Shown: piece by piece, positions 1 through 7,696 of the stretch
How the letters are laid out: each line of letters starts with the position of its first letter
Position numbering within the stretch: position 1 is the first letter of the stretch
Origin: Novosphingobium rosa NBRC 15208
Lineage (GTDB): Bacteria; Pseudomonadota; Alphaproteobacteria; Sphingomonadales; Sphingomonadaceae
Direction of reading: 5' to 3'
NCBI RefSeq assembly: GCF_001598555.1
Contig: NZ_BCZE01000078.1
Coordinates: 1 to 34,681 of the forward strand
Length of the DNA stretch: 34,681 nt
Notes under the pieces: model-generated
The model's input: only the letters and a program-made list of their open reading frames with translations
The model's database searches: none
What the model was told of the DNA's origin: nothing
Program-made: the position numbers and the translations under genes

Positions 1-141
1 TTCCGTCTCCCGACGATGGGGCAGCGGCTCCCGATCGTAGCGCCCAACCTGTCTGCGGCGCTATGAATCCGTGCCCGCCCGATAGGTGGCCCATAAGGCA
101 GACATTAAAGGGAGCGCGAGGGCGATGGCCCTCGCATCTTG
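1..141. repeat. Intergenic repeat element copy 1 (left end cut by window)
   Basis: This is the first copy of the dispersed element family. The left part (from about base 5) aligns by eye with the B end of the copy at 21860 (CGTCTYCCGACGA, then CCCGATC). The right end is an A end: GCAGACATTAAAGGGAGC leads into a hairpin with stem GCGAGGGC (116-123), loop GATG and stem GCCCTCGC (128-135), followed by a T-rich tract. Half of the inner repeat (TGCGGCGC) is visible near 54-61. The B-end hairpin must lie before base 1. The copy lies upstream of the small secreted-protein gene. Confidence 0.75.
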
Positions 142-216
142 TTTTCTTCCCTTTCCTACCTTCCCAAAAAAGCACATATTAACCATCTGCCTGCTTGCTG
201 AGAGAGGAGATGGCCA

Positions 217-594
217 ATGCATCGCATGGTACTTCTGGCAGCTTTAAGCGCCCTGCCCGCTGTGGCCCAAGCCGCCGAACGCCCGCTACCTCCACCGCCC
301 GCTCCAATGACGGCGGCCTATTTGCGACCCTTCGCTCCGGACCAGAGAATCAACTGGCTGAACGAATGCCGCAACCGCCTGACTCGCGGCGCGCAGCCTG
401 ATTTCACCGCCATCGATCAAGGGTGCCAAGCATGGCTGCACTATTACGAATCCGGCGGCGCGCCTGATCCGACCTATGGTTACGCCGTGCCGATGCAAAC
501 GAGCGGCGGCATGGAATGCATCCCCTGCCCGCCCCCGGCCAGACCGCATCCGCGACCGCGCCGGGTGGTGCATGACAAGCGCATCAAACTCTGA
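217..594 (+). CDS. Small secreted protein of unknown function
   Basis: This encodes 125 residues with a clear Sec-type signal peptide: MHRM, a hydrophobic stretch rich in Leu and Ala, and a likely AQA cleavage site near residue 19. A proline-rich segment follows (about 22-32). The mature part has Cys at the ECRNRL and GCQAW motifs and a C-terminal ECIPC pair, which suggests disulfides in the periplasm. The tail is basic (RPHPRPRRVVHDKR). A GAGAGGAG ribosome-binding site lies 8 bases before the ATG, which fixes the start. Its stop directly abuts the convergent parB stop with no spacer. I do not recognise a named family, and a function cannot be assigned. Confidence 0.75.
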   Translation: MHRMVLLAALSALPAVAQAAERPLPPPPAPMTAAYLRPFAPDQRINWLNECRNRLTRGAQPDFTAIDQGCQAWLHYYESGGAPDPTYGYAVPMQTSGGMECIPCPPPARPHPRPRRVVHDKRIKL

Positions 595-1593
595 TCAGAT
601 TCCGCCGCCGGTCAGGCGCTGGCAGACCAGATCCAGCTGATCCAACGTGCGATAACGGATTGTCACCGTTCCCGAACGCGGATCGGTGTCGGCGGTGATC
701 TTCACCGACAGGCCAAGGAAATCTTCAAGGTGAGCCTGTACGGCAGCAATATCCGCATTGTCCGCAGCCTCGCCTGAATCGCGCGCGCGCCGCGGAGCGG
801 CAGGGGTTTCCCCCTTGTTGCGACGGCGGATCAGGCCCTCCACATCGCGCACGGAGAGGCCCTTATCCACGGCCTGAGTCGCCAGCGCGGTGGCATCCTC
901 GGCGCCGATCAGGGCGCGGGCGTGGCCCATGGAGAGATCACCCTTCTCCACCAGCAGGATCACCGGATCGGGCAGACTCAGCAGGCGCTGGATGTTGGCG
1001 ACATGGCTGCGGCTCTTATCGACCATGCGGGCGATATCGGCCTGAGTCATACTCTCATGCTCGGCGAGGCGCTGATAGGCGCGCGCTTCTTCGATGGGGT
1101 TAAGGTCTTCGCGCTGCAGGTTCTCGATCAGCGCCAGAGCCATCACTTCGCGCTCGGTCAGCGTGCGGACCAATGCCGGAATTTCATGTACCTGCGCGCG
1201 CTGCGAGGCACGCCAGCGGCGCTCACCGGCAACAAGCTGATAACGCCCATCACTCAGCGGGCGCACGATCACCGGCTGAATCACACCGCGCGCGGCGATC
1301 GAGGCAGCCAGTTCGTCCAGCGCGGCATCGTCGAAATGGCGACGTGGCTGGTCCGGATGCGGCTCGATGGACGAAACTGGTAGCATGGCCATGCCACCCT
1401 CGACGCGGGTGGCTTGCTGGCTTTCCACGTGAACGGGCAGATTACCGCTGCTGCCGGAATTGGCCTGCACCAGCGGTTCCTCGCGCCGCGTCTCACCGAG
1501 CAGCGCCTGAAGGCCGCGCCCCAGCGCCGGCACCTTGCGGCGCGGTGCAACGGGGGCTTCAGGGGTCGGGGCGGGCGCGGTATCCTCGCTCAT
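595..1593 (-). CDS. parB: Chromosome-partitioning protein ParB
   Basis: ParB is the CTP-dependent DNA clamp that loads at parS centromere sites and spreads to build the partition complex acted on by ParA. The 332-residue product has the family order. A disordered N-terminus with a VPALGRGLQALLG segment (about 21-33) resembles the ParA-stimulating peptide. The ParB/Srx CTP-binding domain carries GERRWRAS at 123-130 and ENLQRED at 157-163. A helix-turn-helix lies around 183-204 (TQADIARMVDKSRSHVANI), and a C-terminal dimerisation segment ends in GGGI. An in-frame upstream ATG at 1668 would add 25 residues, but the ATG at 1593 overlaps the parA stop in an ATGA and gives the usual length. parS-like sites at 2540, 2902, 5012 and 17849 are its expected targets. 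Confidence 0.97.
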   Translation of the reverse strand: MSEDTAPAPTPEAPVAPRRKVPALGRGLQALLGETRREEPLVQANSGSSGNLPVHVESQQATRVEGGMAMLPVSSIEPHPDQPRRHFDDAALDELAASIAARGVIQPVIVRPLSDGRYQLVAGERRWRASQRAQVHEIPALVRTLTEREVMALALIENLQREDLNPIEEARAYQRLAEHESMTQADIARMVDKSRSHVANIQRLLSLPDPVILLVEKGDLSMGHARALIGAEDATALATQAVDKGLSVRDVEGLIRRRNKGETPAAPRRARDSGEAADNADIAAVQAHLEDFLGLSVKITADTDPRSGTVTIRYRTLDQLDLVCQRLTGGGI

Positions 1594-2381
1594 GCGGCTT
1601 TCCTTTGTTCTGGCAGGCGGGCAATCAATTCGCGGGCGAGCGCCATATAGGCTTTGCTGCCCGCGCAATGCTGGTCATAAATGAGGGCCGGAAGGCCGTG
1701 GCTGGGCGCTTCGGAAAGGCGCACGTTGCGCGGAATCGCGGTGTCGAACACCAGATTGCCCAGCACCTGGCGCACATCGGCGGAGACCTGATCGGTCAGG
1801 CGGTTCCGGCGGTCAAACATCGTCAGCGCAACGCCGATGATGCCGAGGTCAGCGTTGAAACGCTGTTGCACGCGCTCCACCGTCTGGAGCAACTGGCTCA
1901 GACCTTCCAGCGCGAAGAACTCGCATTGCAGCGGCACCAGCAACGTATCGGCGGCGGTCAGCGCATTGAGAGTCAGCAGGCCCAGCGAAGGCGGGCAGTC
2001 GATAAAGCAGATGTCATAGCCGCCCGCAGCCGCCACCGCATCGAGTGACAGCGCATGGCGCAGCCGGTCGGTGCGGTGATCCACCGCCACCAGCTCCACC
2101 TCGGCGCCAGACAGATCGACCGTGGCAGGCACGATATCCAGCCCCGGGATACGGGTCTGCATGATGCAGTCGTTGAGGTTCGCCTCGCCCATCAGCAGAT
2201 CGTAGGAAGACCATTCGCGATCTTCACGCGCCACGCCGGTGCCGGTCGAGGCATTGCCCTGAGGGTCGAGATCGACCAGCAGAGTCTTCCATCCGGTGGC
2301 GGCGAGCGCCGTGGCCATATTGATGGCGGTGGTGGTCTTGCCCACCCCGCCCTTCTGGTTGGCAATGGCAACGCGGATCAT
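1590..2381 (-). CDS. parA: Chromosome-partitioning ATPase ParA
   Basis: ParA is a deviant-Walker ATPase that binds DNA nonspecifically and drives ParB-parS segregation. The 263-residue protein begins MIRVAIANQKGGVGKTTTAI, which contains the deviant Walker A box KGGVGKTT with its signature lysine. VDLDPQGNAS follows, and the Walker B-like IDCPPSLG lies in the middle. The open frame extends to 2528, but the ATG at 2381 is preceded by GAGGATGA at good spacing and matches the usual Soj/ParA length. An ATG at 2414 has no ribosome-binding site. It is the first gene of the parAB pair (4-base overlap) and lies 67 bases downstream of rsmG, probably in the same transcript. Confidence 0.97.
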   Translation of the reverse strand: MIRVAIANQKGGVGKTTTAINMATALAATGWKTLLVDLDPQGNASTGTGVAREDREWSSYDLLMGEANLNDCIMQTRIPGLDIVPATVDLSGAEVELVAVDHRTDRLRHALSLDAVAAAGGYDICFIDCPPSLGLLTLNALTAADTLLVPLQCEFFALEGLSQLLQTVERVQQRFNADLGIIGVALTMFDRRNRLTDQVSADVRQVLGNLVFDTAIPRNVRLSEAPSHGLPALIYDQHCAGSKAYMALARELIARLPEQRKAA

Positions 2382-2448
2382 CGGTTCATCCTCGTCTGTG
2401 GCGTGGAGCGCCATGGGTATCTGAATCGGCGGATAGGCCGGTCGGTCT

Positions 2449-3126
2449 TTACGCACGTTTGGATTTGGCGCGCTTTTTCCCGTCCGTGGGCCCCTCAAGG
2501 CGCCCCATGATGATCCCAGCCTCGCCATCGGTGATCGATGGTTCCACGTGGAACATATGCCGCCATCCGGTCAGCTCCGCCAATTCTTGCCCTGCCGACC
2601 GCCCTTTGGGCAACAGCCATGTGGTCGCCTTTGTGGAAAACCGGGCAGATAGTTCAAGGAGGCGCGGCAATGGTGCAAAGGCGCGGGCCGAAATCACCGA
2701 TACGGCTTGGCTCTCCACCAGTTCCAGACGACTGCCGATAACCTTGGCCGCCTTCAGATCCAGATCGTCACAGACGCGCTGAAGCCAATCGACGCGACGT
2801 GCCCGTGATTCAACCATCCACACAGCCATCTCGGGACGCATCAGCGCGATGACAAGACCCGGGAAACCGGCCCCCGTTCCCATGTCCAGCCACGGTCCCG
2901 ATGTTTCACGTGAAACATCGGGCCAAGCGACATGGGTAAGAAGCTGGGCTGAATCGACGATATGGCGGCGCCAGACTTCGGCCAGCGATCCGCTCGACAC
3001 CAGATTCTGATGCTCGTTTTCCTCTTTCAGCATCGCCACAAGACGTTCCGCCCGCGCCTTTGCGGCGCTATCGAAACCGGGCAATTGCTCCAGCCATGCG
3101 AGGGCTGCCGCCTCATCAGCGATCAT
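2449..3126 (-). CDS. rsmG: 16S rRNA (guanine-N7) methyltransferase RsmG (GidB)
   Basis: RsmG methylates the N7 of G527 (E. coli numbering) in 16S rRNA using S-adenosylmethionine. The 225-residue product has the SAM-binding motif LDMGTGAGFPG at residues 80-90 and the family segment NLVSSGSLAEVWRRHIVDS upstream of it. The C-terminus is basic (KKRAKSKRA). The ATG overlaps the mnmG stop by four bases, so translational coupling is likely. Two parS-type palindromes lie inside the reading frame. One encodes DVSRETS (residues 70-76) just before the SAM motif. The other encodes FHVEP near the C-terminus. The gene therefore carries centromere information as well as protein sequence. Confidence 0.96.
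   Translation of the reverse strand: MIADEAAALAWLEQLPGFDSAAKARAERLVAMLKEENEHQNLVSSGSLAEVWRRHIVDSAQLLTHVAWPDVSRETSGPWLDMGTGAGFPGLVIALMRPEMAVWMVESRARRVDWLQRVCDDLDLKAAKVIGSRLELVESQAVSVISARAFAPLPRLLELSARFSTKATTWLLPKGRSAGQELAELTGWRHMFHVEPSITDGEAGIIMGRLEGPTDGKKRAKSKRA
2540..2555. other. parS-like site inside rsmG (variant)
   Basis: GGTTCCACGTGGAACA has a perfect inner 14-bp palindrome (GTTCCACGTGGAAC). It differs from the canonical parS TGTTTCACGTGAAACA at three positions, two of which are a compensating symmetric T/A to C/G pair. It lies near the 3' end of rsmG, about 160 bp from parA. This is probably a weaker ParB site. Confidence 0.6.
2897..2922. other. parS: parS centromere site, perfect consensus, inside rsmG
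   Basis: The core at 2902-2917 is TGTTTCACGTGAAACA, identical to the canonical parS. The symmetry extends outward to a perfect 26-bp palindrome (2897-2922, arms starting CCCGATG and ending CATCGGG). It lies in the rsmG coding region about 0.5 kb from parA and 8 kb from the proposed origin. In many bacteria the strongest parS sites lie in this parAB/rsmG/mnmG neighbourhood. Confidence 0.93.
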
Positions 3127-4970
3127 GCCGAAAGCCTCCGCGCATGGACCAGTAGGGCTGCGAGCGCGGCAGGCGTAATCCCCGGCACGCGGCCCGCCGC
3201 AGCGAGCGTGGTAGGGCGGGCCTTGCCAAGCCGCTCGACCATTTCACGGGAGAGGCCGGGCGTGTCGGCATAGGGGAAATTCTCTGGCAGAGCCAAACCA
3301 TCATGCGCGCGCATGTCCTTCAATTCACGATCCTGCCGTTCCAGATAGGGAGCATAGGCGGCGTCCTCCGCCACCTCCGCCGCCAGATCGGCATCGTCTC
3401 CCAGACCATCTTCGATCCAGGGTTCCAGCGTGTCGAGAGTCACGCCACCAAAACGGAGCCATTCGCGCAAAGGCAGACGGCCGACATCCTCACGAACGGG
3501 CACGCCGCTGCGCGCCAGTTCAGCGCTGGTCACAAGGTGATCGAGCTTGGCCGAAAAAGCCTCGCGATCCGCCTCGCGCTTTTCATACCAGGCGCGGCGT
3601 TCCTCACCGATGCAACCGGCCGCCAGCGCCAGAGGCGTCAGGCGAGTCACCGCATTGTTGGCACGCAATCTCAGGCGATATTCAGCGCGTGCCGTCAGCA
3701 TGCGATAGGGTTCGGAGACGCCCTGCAGAGTCAGATCGTCCACCATCACCGCCATATAGGCATTGGCGCGGTCCAACGGCGCAGGCGCCCTGCCCAGCAC
3801 AGCAGCCGCAGCATGCATGCCCGCGATCAAACCCTGCGCGGCGGCTTCCTCATAACCGGTGGTGCCGTTGATTTGCCCGGCGCAATAGAGGCCGGGCATC
3901 GCCCTCACCTCAAGGCTGGGATAGAGCGCGCGCGGATCGATATGGTCATACTCGACCGCATAGCCGGGCACCGCCATCTCAACCTCTTCCAACCCTTCCA
4001 TGGTGCGCAGCATCGCGAGCTGCACATCGGCGGGCAAGGAGGTGGACACCCCATTGGGGTAGACCAGCGGCGTATCGAGACCTTCGGGTTCGAGGAAAAT
4101 CTGATGGCCGTCACGGTCGGCGAAGCGGTGAATCTTGTCCTCGATGCTCGGGCAATAGCGCGGGCCGGTGGCTCCGATCGCGCCGCTGAACAAAGGCGAG
4201 CGATGGAGGTTGGTGCGGATCACATCATGCGTTGCGGGATTGGTGCGGGTGATGGCGCAGAAGACCTGCGGATTCACCCGCGCCTTTTCCATGGGCGACA
4301 TGCACCACTGGATCGTTTCGGAAAGCTGTGATTCCAGACGCGCCCAATCGATGCTGCGGCCATCAAGGCGCGGCGGCGTCCCCGTCTTCAGCCGCGCCAT
4401 CGGCAAAGCGGCATCACGAATCTGCGCCGCCAGTCGCTGTGCCGAAGCCTCGCCGATGCGGCCGCCGACCATGCGCTCTTCGCCCCGAAACAGCGTGCCG
4501 CCAAGGAAGGTGCCGGTGCAGAGGATCACCGCCGAAGCGTTGATTGTGGAACCATCGGCCAGCTGCAGACCGGTGACTTTGCCGCCCTGCTGAATCAGCG
4601 CAGCCGCCTCGCCCTGCACCAGAGCCAGATCGCCCTGGTGAGCCAACAGCTTTTGCACCGCCGCCTTGAAGCGCTTGCGGTCGGCCTGCACGCGCGGGCC
4701 TTGCACGGCGCTGCCCTTGCTGCGGTTGAGCATGCGGTAATGGATCGCGCCCGCATCGGCGGCGCGGGCGATGATGCCGTCAAAGGCATCGACCTCGCGC
4801 ACCAGATGGCCCTTGCCCAGACCGCCGATGGCCGGGTTGCAGCTCATGGCGCCAATGGCGTCGAGATCGAAACTGACCAGCGCCACCTTCGCGCCCATGC
4901 GCGCGGCAACGGCAGCGGCCTCGACCCCTGCATGGCCTCCGCCGATCACAACCACATCGAAATTCTGCAT
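3123..4970 (-). CDS. mnmG: tRNA uridine-5-carboxymethylaminomethyl synthase subunit MnmG (GidA)
   Basis: MnmG is the FAD- and NADH-binding partner of MnmE. Together they install the (carboxymethyl)aminomethyl group at C5 of the wobble uridine in certain tRNAs. The 615-residue protein starts with the dinucleotide fold VVVIGGGHAGVEAA (GGGHAG at 10-15). It also has the family segments SCNPAIGGLGKGHL, LKTGTPPRLDG and GLYCAGQINGTTGYEEAAAQG. The C-terminal helical domain that contacts MnmE is present. Length is normal for the family. It lies 57 bases downstream of mnmE, with a parS-like site in the spacer, and overlaps rsmG by four bases. mnmE-mnmG-rsmG-parA-parB is a widespread order. Confidence 0.98.
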   Translation of the reverse strand: MQNFDVVVIGGGHAGVEAAAVAARMGAKVALVSFDLDAIGAMSCNPAIGGLGKGHLVREVDAFDGIIARAADAGAIHYRMLNRSKGSAVQGPRVQADRKRFKAAVQKLLAHQGDLALVQGEAAALIQQGGKVTGLQLADGSTINASAVILCTGTFLGGTLFRGEERMVGGRIGEASAQRLAAQIRDAALPMARLKTGTPPRLDGRSIDWARLESQLSETIQWCMSPMEKARVNPQVFCAITRTNPATHDVIRTNLHRSPLFSGAIGATGPRYCPSIEDKIHRFADRDGHQIFLEPEGLDTPLVYPNGVSTSLPADVQLAMLRTMEGLEEVEMAVPGYAVEYDHIDPRALYPSLEVRAMPGLYCAGQINGTTGYEEAAAQGLIAGMHAAAAVLGRAPAPLDRANAYMAVMVDDLTLQGVSEPYRMLTARAEYRLRLRANNAVTRLTPLALAAGCIGEERRAWYEKREADREAFSAKLDHLVTSAELARSGVPVREDVGRLPLREWLRFGGVTLDTLEPWIEDGLGDDADLAAEVAEDAAYAPYLERQDRELKDMRAHDGLALPENFPYADTPGLSREMVERLGKARPTTLAAAGRVPGITPAALAALLVHARRLSA

Positions 4971-5011
4971 GGGCCCGCCCTACATGAGGGCGAGGCTCAG
5001 GTCAAAAGGCG

Positions 5012-5027
5012 TGTTTCACGTGGAACA
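5012..5027. other. parS-like site in the mnmE-mnmG spacer
   Basis: TGTTTCACGTGGAACA matches canonical parS at 15 of 16 positions (G for A at position 12). It ends one base before the mnmE stop codon complement (5028-5030), so it lies just 3' of mnmE and upstream of mnmG on the minus strand. Together with 2540 and 2902 it makes a three-site cluster within 2.5 kb of parA. Confidence 0.85.
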
Positions 5028-6317
5028 TCATTTGCCGATGCAGAAGCGACCGAACAGCGTATCGAGCATATCCTCCGTGGTGGCGCGGCCCAGCAAGCGG
5101 TCAAGCGAGACGCGGGCAACGCGCAGTCCTTCGCCCACCAACAGTGGATCATCCTGCCGCGCCTCGGCTTCCCGAAGCGCTGACACCACCGCGGCAAGCG
5201 CTGTATGCTGGCGTTGATTCAGTGCCGCTTCGCCTGGGCGAGGAAGCGCTGCTCTCGCATGAGACACCAGATCGCGACGCAAATCATCCACACCCTCGCC
5301 GCTCTTTGCCGAGACCCGATGACGGGGATGACTCTTGGCCTGATGATCGATGCGATCGATCTGGGCTTCGATGTCCCACAGGCGCTCTTCGGCATCCGGC
5401 TCCTGCCCTTCTTCGCCCAGCCACAGAATCAGGTCGGCCTGATCGACAATCGCCCGCGCCCGCTCGATGCCAATGGCTTCCACCACATCATCGGTTTCAT
5501 CGCGCAGACCTGCTGTGTCGAAGAAGCGGAAAGGCACGCCCTGAATCGCCACGGGATGGGTCAGCACATCGCGCGTCGTTCCGGCGATGGGTGCGGTGAT
5601 GGCGGCCTCGCTTTCCACCAGCGCGTTGAACAGAGTCGACTTGCCGGCGTTCGGCGGCCCGGCGATCACCACGCGAAACCCCTCGCGCAAAGCCTCGGCG
5701 CGCGGACGATCCAACCATTGCGCGATGGTGAAACGCAGATCGGCCACCCTCAACGATACATCCGCAGGCAGGCCACCGACATCATCCTCATCGGCAAAAT
5801 CCAGCGCGGCCTCGACCAGCGCCGAAAGCGATAACACCTCCTGCCGCCAGCCATCCACCAAAGCCGACAAGGCACCGCCTGCCGAAGCCATAGCGCTCTG
5901 CCGATGCAGTTCGGTTTCGGCAGCGAGCAGATCAGCCAGACCCTCGGCCTCGGCCAGATCGATGCGACCATTCGTGAAAGCGCGGCGGGTAAACTCACCC
6001 GGTTCGGCCTTGCGCAGACCGGGCAACTGACTCAGCGCATGCTCCACCGCTGCGATCACCGCGCGGCCGCCATGGCAATGCAGTTCGGCCAGATCCTCAC
6101 CGGTCGCCGTCTTCGGTCCAGGGAACCACAGCAGCAGCGCATGGTCCAGCACCTGGCCCTCGCCATCGCGCAGCGCTCCATAGCTGGCGCGGCGCGGCGC
6201 GGGCAGCCTTCCGGCCAAAGTCCGCAAGGCCTCCCCCGCCTGAGGGCCGCTGATCCTGATCACGGCAATCGCCGCTGGAGCCGCCCCGCTGGAGGGCGCG
6301 AAAATCGTATCCTGCAT
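5028..6317 (-). CDS. mnmE: tRNA modification GTPase MnmE (TrmE)
   Basis: MnmE is the GTPase half of the MnmEG wobble-uridine modification complex. The 429-residue product has the N-terminal tetrahydrofolate-binding domain (APSSGAAPAAIAVIRISG). It has a G domain with G1 GPPNAGKST (220-228, including the potassium-coordinating Asn), TTRD (247-250) and DTAGLRDE (267-274), and the diagnostic C-terminal FCIGK (425-429). The G4 motif is unusual: where NKxD is expected, the sequence reads AQID (within LWDIEAQIDRI). G5-like SAKSGEG is present. It lies 13 bases downstream of the DUF6489 gene and is probably cotranscribed with it. Confidence 0.97.
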   Translation of the reverse strand: MQDTIFAPSSGAAPAAIAVIRISGPQAGEALRTLAGRLPAPRRASYGALRDGEGQVLDHALLLWFPGPKTATGEDLAELHCHGGRAVIAAVEHALSQLPGLRKAEPGEFTRRAFTNGRIDLAEAEGLADLLAAETELHRQSAMASAGGALSALVDGWRQEVLSLSALVEAALDFADEDDVGGLPADVSLRVADLRFTIAQWLDRPRAEALREGFRVVIAGPPNAGKSTLFNALVESEAAITAPIAGTTRDVLTHPVAIQGVPFRFFDTAGLRDETDDVVEAIGIERARAIVDQADLILWLGEEGQEPDAEERLWDIEAQIDRIDHQAKSHPRHRVSAKSGEGVDDLRRDLVSHARAALPRPGEAALNQRQHTALAAVVSALREAEARQDDPLLVGEGLRVARVSLDRLLGRATTEDMLDTLFGRFCIGK

Positions 6318-6330
6318 CCGCAGGCGTTTA

Positions 6331-6579
6331 TCAGCCCTTGGGCTTGCCCGCCATGCCCACGCCCGCCTCGATCAGCTGCTGGAACATCTTCAGCCCCATC
6401 TGGCCCATCGGCGCGAATTGCTTGGTATATTCGGCCAGCTGCTCCAGACTGCCGCCGCCGCCCTGCATCGCCTTGATCACGGCATCGATATACATCTCGT
6501 TGGCGCGCGTCACATCGGGCAGACCCAGAAAGCGCCGTGCCTCTTCCGGGCTGCAATCAATCTCAAGATTGAGCTTCAT
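6331..6579 (-). CDS. DUF6489 family protein
   Basis: This small 82-residue protein begins MKLNLEIDCSPEEARRFLGL and ends MFQQLIEAGVGMAGKPKG. The pattern matches the DUF6489 family of alphaproteobacteria as I remember it. No catalytic motif or membrane segment is visible; a central Gly-rich turn (GGGG) separates two helical parts. A GGGAGAGG ribosome-binding site precedes the ATG. It is the promoter-proximal gene of the mnmE-side cluster, 13 bases from mnmE. The function is unknown; the association with tRNA modification genes is only positional. Confidence 0.8.
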   Translation of the reverse strand: MKLNLEIDCSPEEARRFLGLPDVTRANEMYIDAVIKAMQGGGGSLEQLAEYTKQFAPMGQMGLKMFQQLIEAGVGMAGKPKG

Positions 6580-6692
6580 AAGGCCTCTCCCTAAACTGCC
6601 CTGAACTGTTCAACACAGCTGACACAGCCCGAGCCGACTGTCCATTCATCTGTCCTTCATTCGTAACAATCGGCCCCTCCACGGAGTTCCCC

Positions 6693-7391
6693 ATGACAAC
6701 CAACACACTTATCCCCAGCCTTGACCACACGGGCGAGATTCCCGCCTATGTCGCAAAGCCCGAAGGCGCCCCGCGCGGCACGGTGATCGTGGTGCCCGAG
6801 ATCTTCGGCGTGAACCCCGGCATCGTTTCGAAGGCCGACGACTGGGCGAACAAAGGCTATGTCGCCATCGCTCCCGACGTGTTCTGGCGTCAGGAAGCGG
6901 GCGTGGAGCTGGACCACGATGTGCCCGAGGAGATGACTCGCGCCCTGTCCATGATGAGCGCCCACGACTTTCCCGCCGGTGTGGACGATATCCGCGCGCT
7001 GATCGCATGGGCGCGTGCTCAGAATCCGGAGGTGAAAGTAGGTCTGGTGGGGTTCTGCATGGGCGGTCTGGTGGCGTATCAGGCGGCAGCGCGGACCGAG
7101 ATCGACGCTGCTGTCGGCTATTACGGCGTGGGTCTCGATCAGCTGCTGGGCGAGGCCAAGAACATCAGAGGGCAGCTGCTGCTCCATATCCCCACCGCCG
7201 ATGCCTTCACCTCGCCCGAGCAGCAGAAGGCGATTCACGCCGGGCTGGATTCGGTGCCGAATGTGACTCTGTATGATTATGAGGGGCTTGGTCACGGTTT
7301 CGCGGAAACCAAAGGGAGCCGTCGCGATGAGGCTGGAGCCGTGTTGGCCGATGCGCGAACGGTTGAGTTTATTGCGAAGTTTGTGGGGTAA
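6693..7391 (+). CDS. Dienelactone hydrolase family protein
   Basis: This is an alpha/beta hydrolase of 232 residues. The nucleophile elbow GFCMGG has Cys122, and the acid is in TADAFTS (Asp170). The catalytic His is in GLGHGFA (His201). This Cys-Asp-His triad is typical of dienelactone hydrolases (carboxymethylenebutenolidase), which open 4-carboxymethylenebut-2-en-4-olide in chlorocatechol breakdown. Many chromosomal members have other or unknown substrates, and no aromatic-degradation genes are nearby, so the substrate is left open. No signal peptide is seen, so it is cytoplasmic. It is transcribed divergently from the DUF6489 gene and convergently with rho, with a repeat element and the rho terminator between. 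Confidence 0.9.
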   Translation: MTTNTLIPSLDHTGEIPAYVAKPEGAPRGTVIVVPEIFGVNPGIVSKADDWANKGYVAIAPDVFWRQEAGVELDHDVPEEMTRALSMMSAHDFPAGVDDIRALIAWARAQNPEVKVGLVGFCMGGLVAYQAAARTEIDAAVGYYGVGLDQLLGEAKNIRGQLLLHIPTADAFTSPEQQKAIHAGLDSVPNVTLYDYEGLGHGFAETKGSRRDEAGAVLADARTVEFIAKFVG

Positions 7392-7405
7392 GAAGGAAGG
7401 ATAAG

Positions 7406-7675
7406 ATGCGAGGGCCATCGCCCTCGCGCTCCCGTTAATGTCTGCGTTGCGCTTCGGGTTCGGCCTTGCGCCCAGATGGCCGCGCCGCAGGCTTTCAGCC
7501 GATAGAAAGTGCCGAGATCTCCTGCCTGCGGCGCCTTTTGTCGCGCTGGTGGAGAGTTTAGGCACAAGGGTCGAGCGCCAGTGCGCTTTCGTCGGAAGTC
7601 GTTATGGGAGCGGAGGGCCCGGAGCATTCCTCTTGAGGAATGTGACCAACCAAAGATTCTCCCCTCTCATCTTCC
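7406..7675. repeat. Intergenic repeat element copy 2 (A end left, damaged B end right)
   Basis: This copy lies between the convergent hydrolase and rho genes. The A-end hairpin is GCGAGGGC (7409-7416), CATC, GCCCTCGC (7421-7428), followed by GCTCCCGTTAATGTCTGC. The inner inverted repeat is GCGCCGCAGGC (7482-7492) and GCCTGCGGCGC (7524-7534). The B end starts TTTCGTCGGAAGTCGTTATGGGAGC near 7588. Its hairpin is disrupted: a segment containing a small hairpin (ATTCCTC / GAGGAAT) separates the two arms, and the outer arm reads CCCCTCTCATCTTCC. The 3' hairpin may help end hydrolase transcription. Confidence 0.85.
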
Positions 7676-7696
7676 TTCTTCACGCCCTGAATCAAA

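Noticed and set aside
1416..1436. CACGTG-containing stretch CTTTCCACGTGAACGG inside parB, considered as a fifth parS site
   Set aside because: Only the central hexamer and a few flanking bases match and the dyad is broken; it is too weak compared with the other four sites.
6693..7391. Assigning the hydrolase to chlorocatechol degradation
   Set aside because: The triad is present but there are no catechol-pathway neighbours, and chromosomal members of the family have varied substrates.
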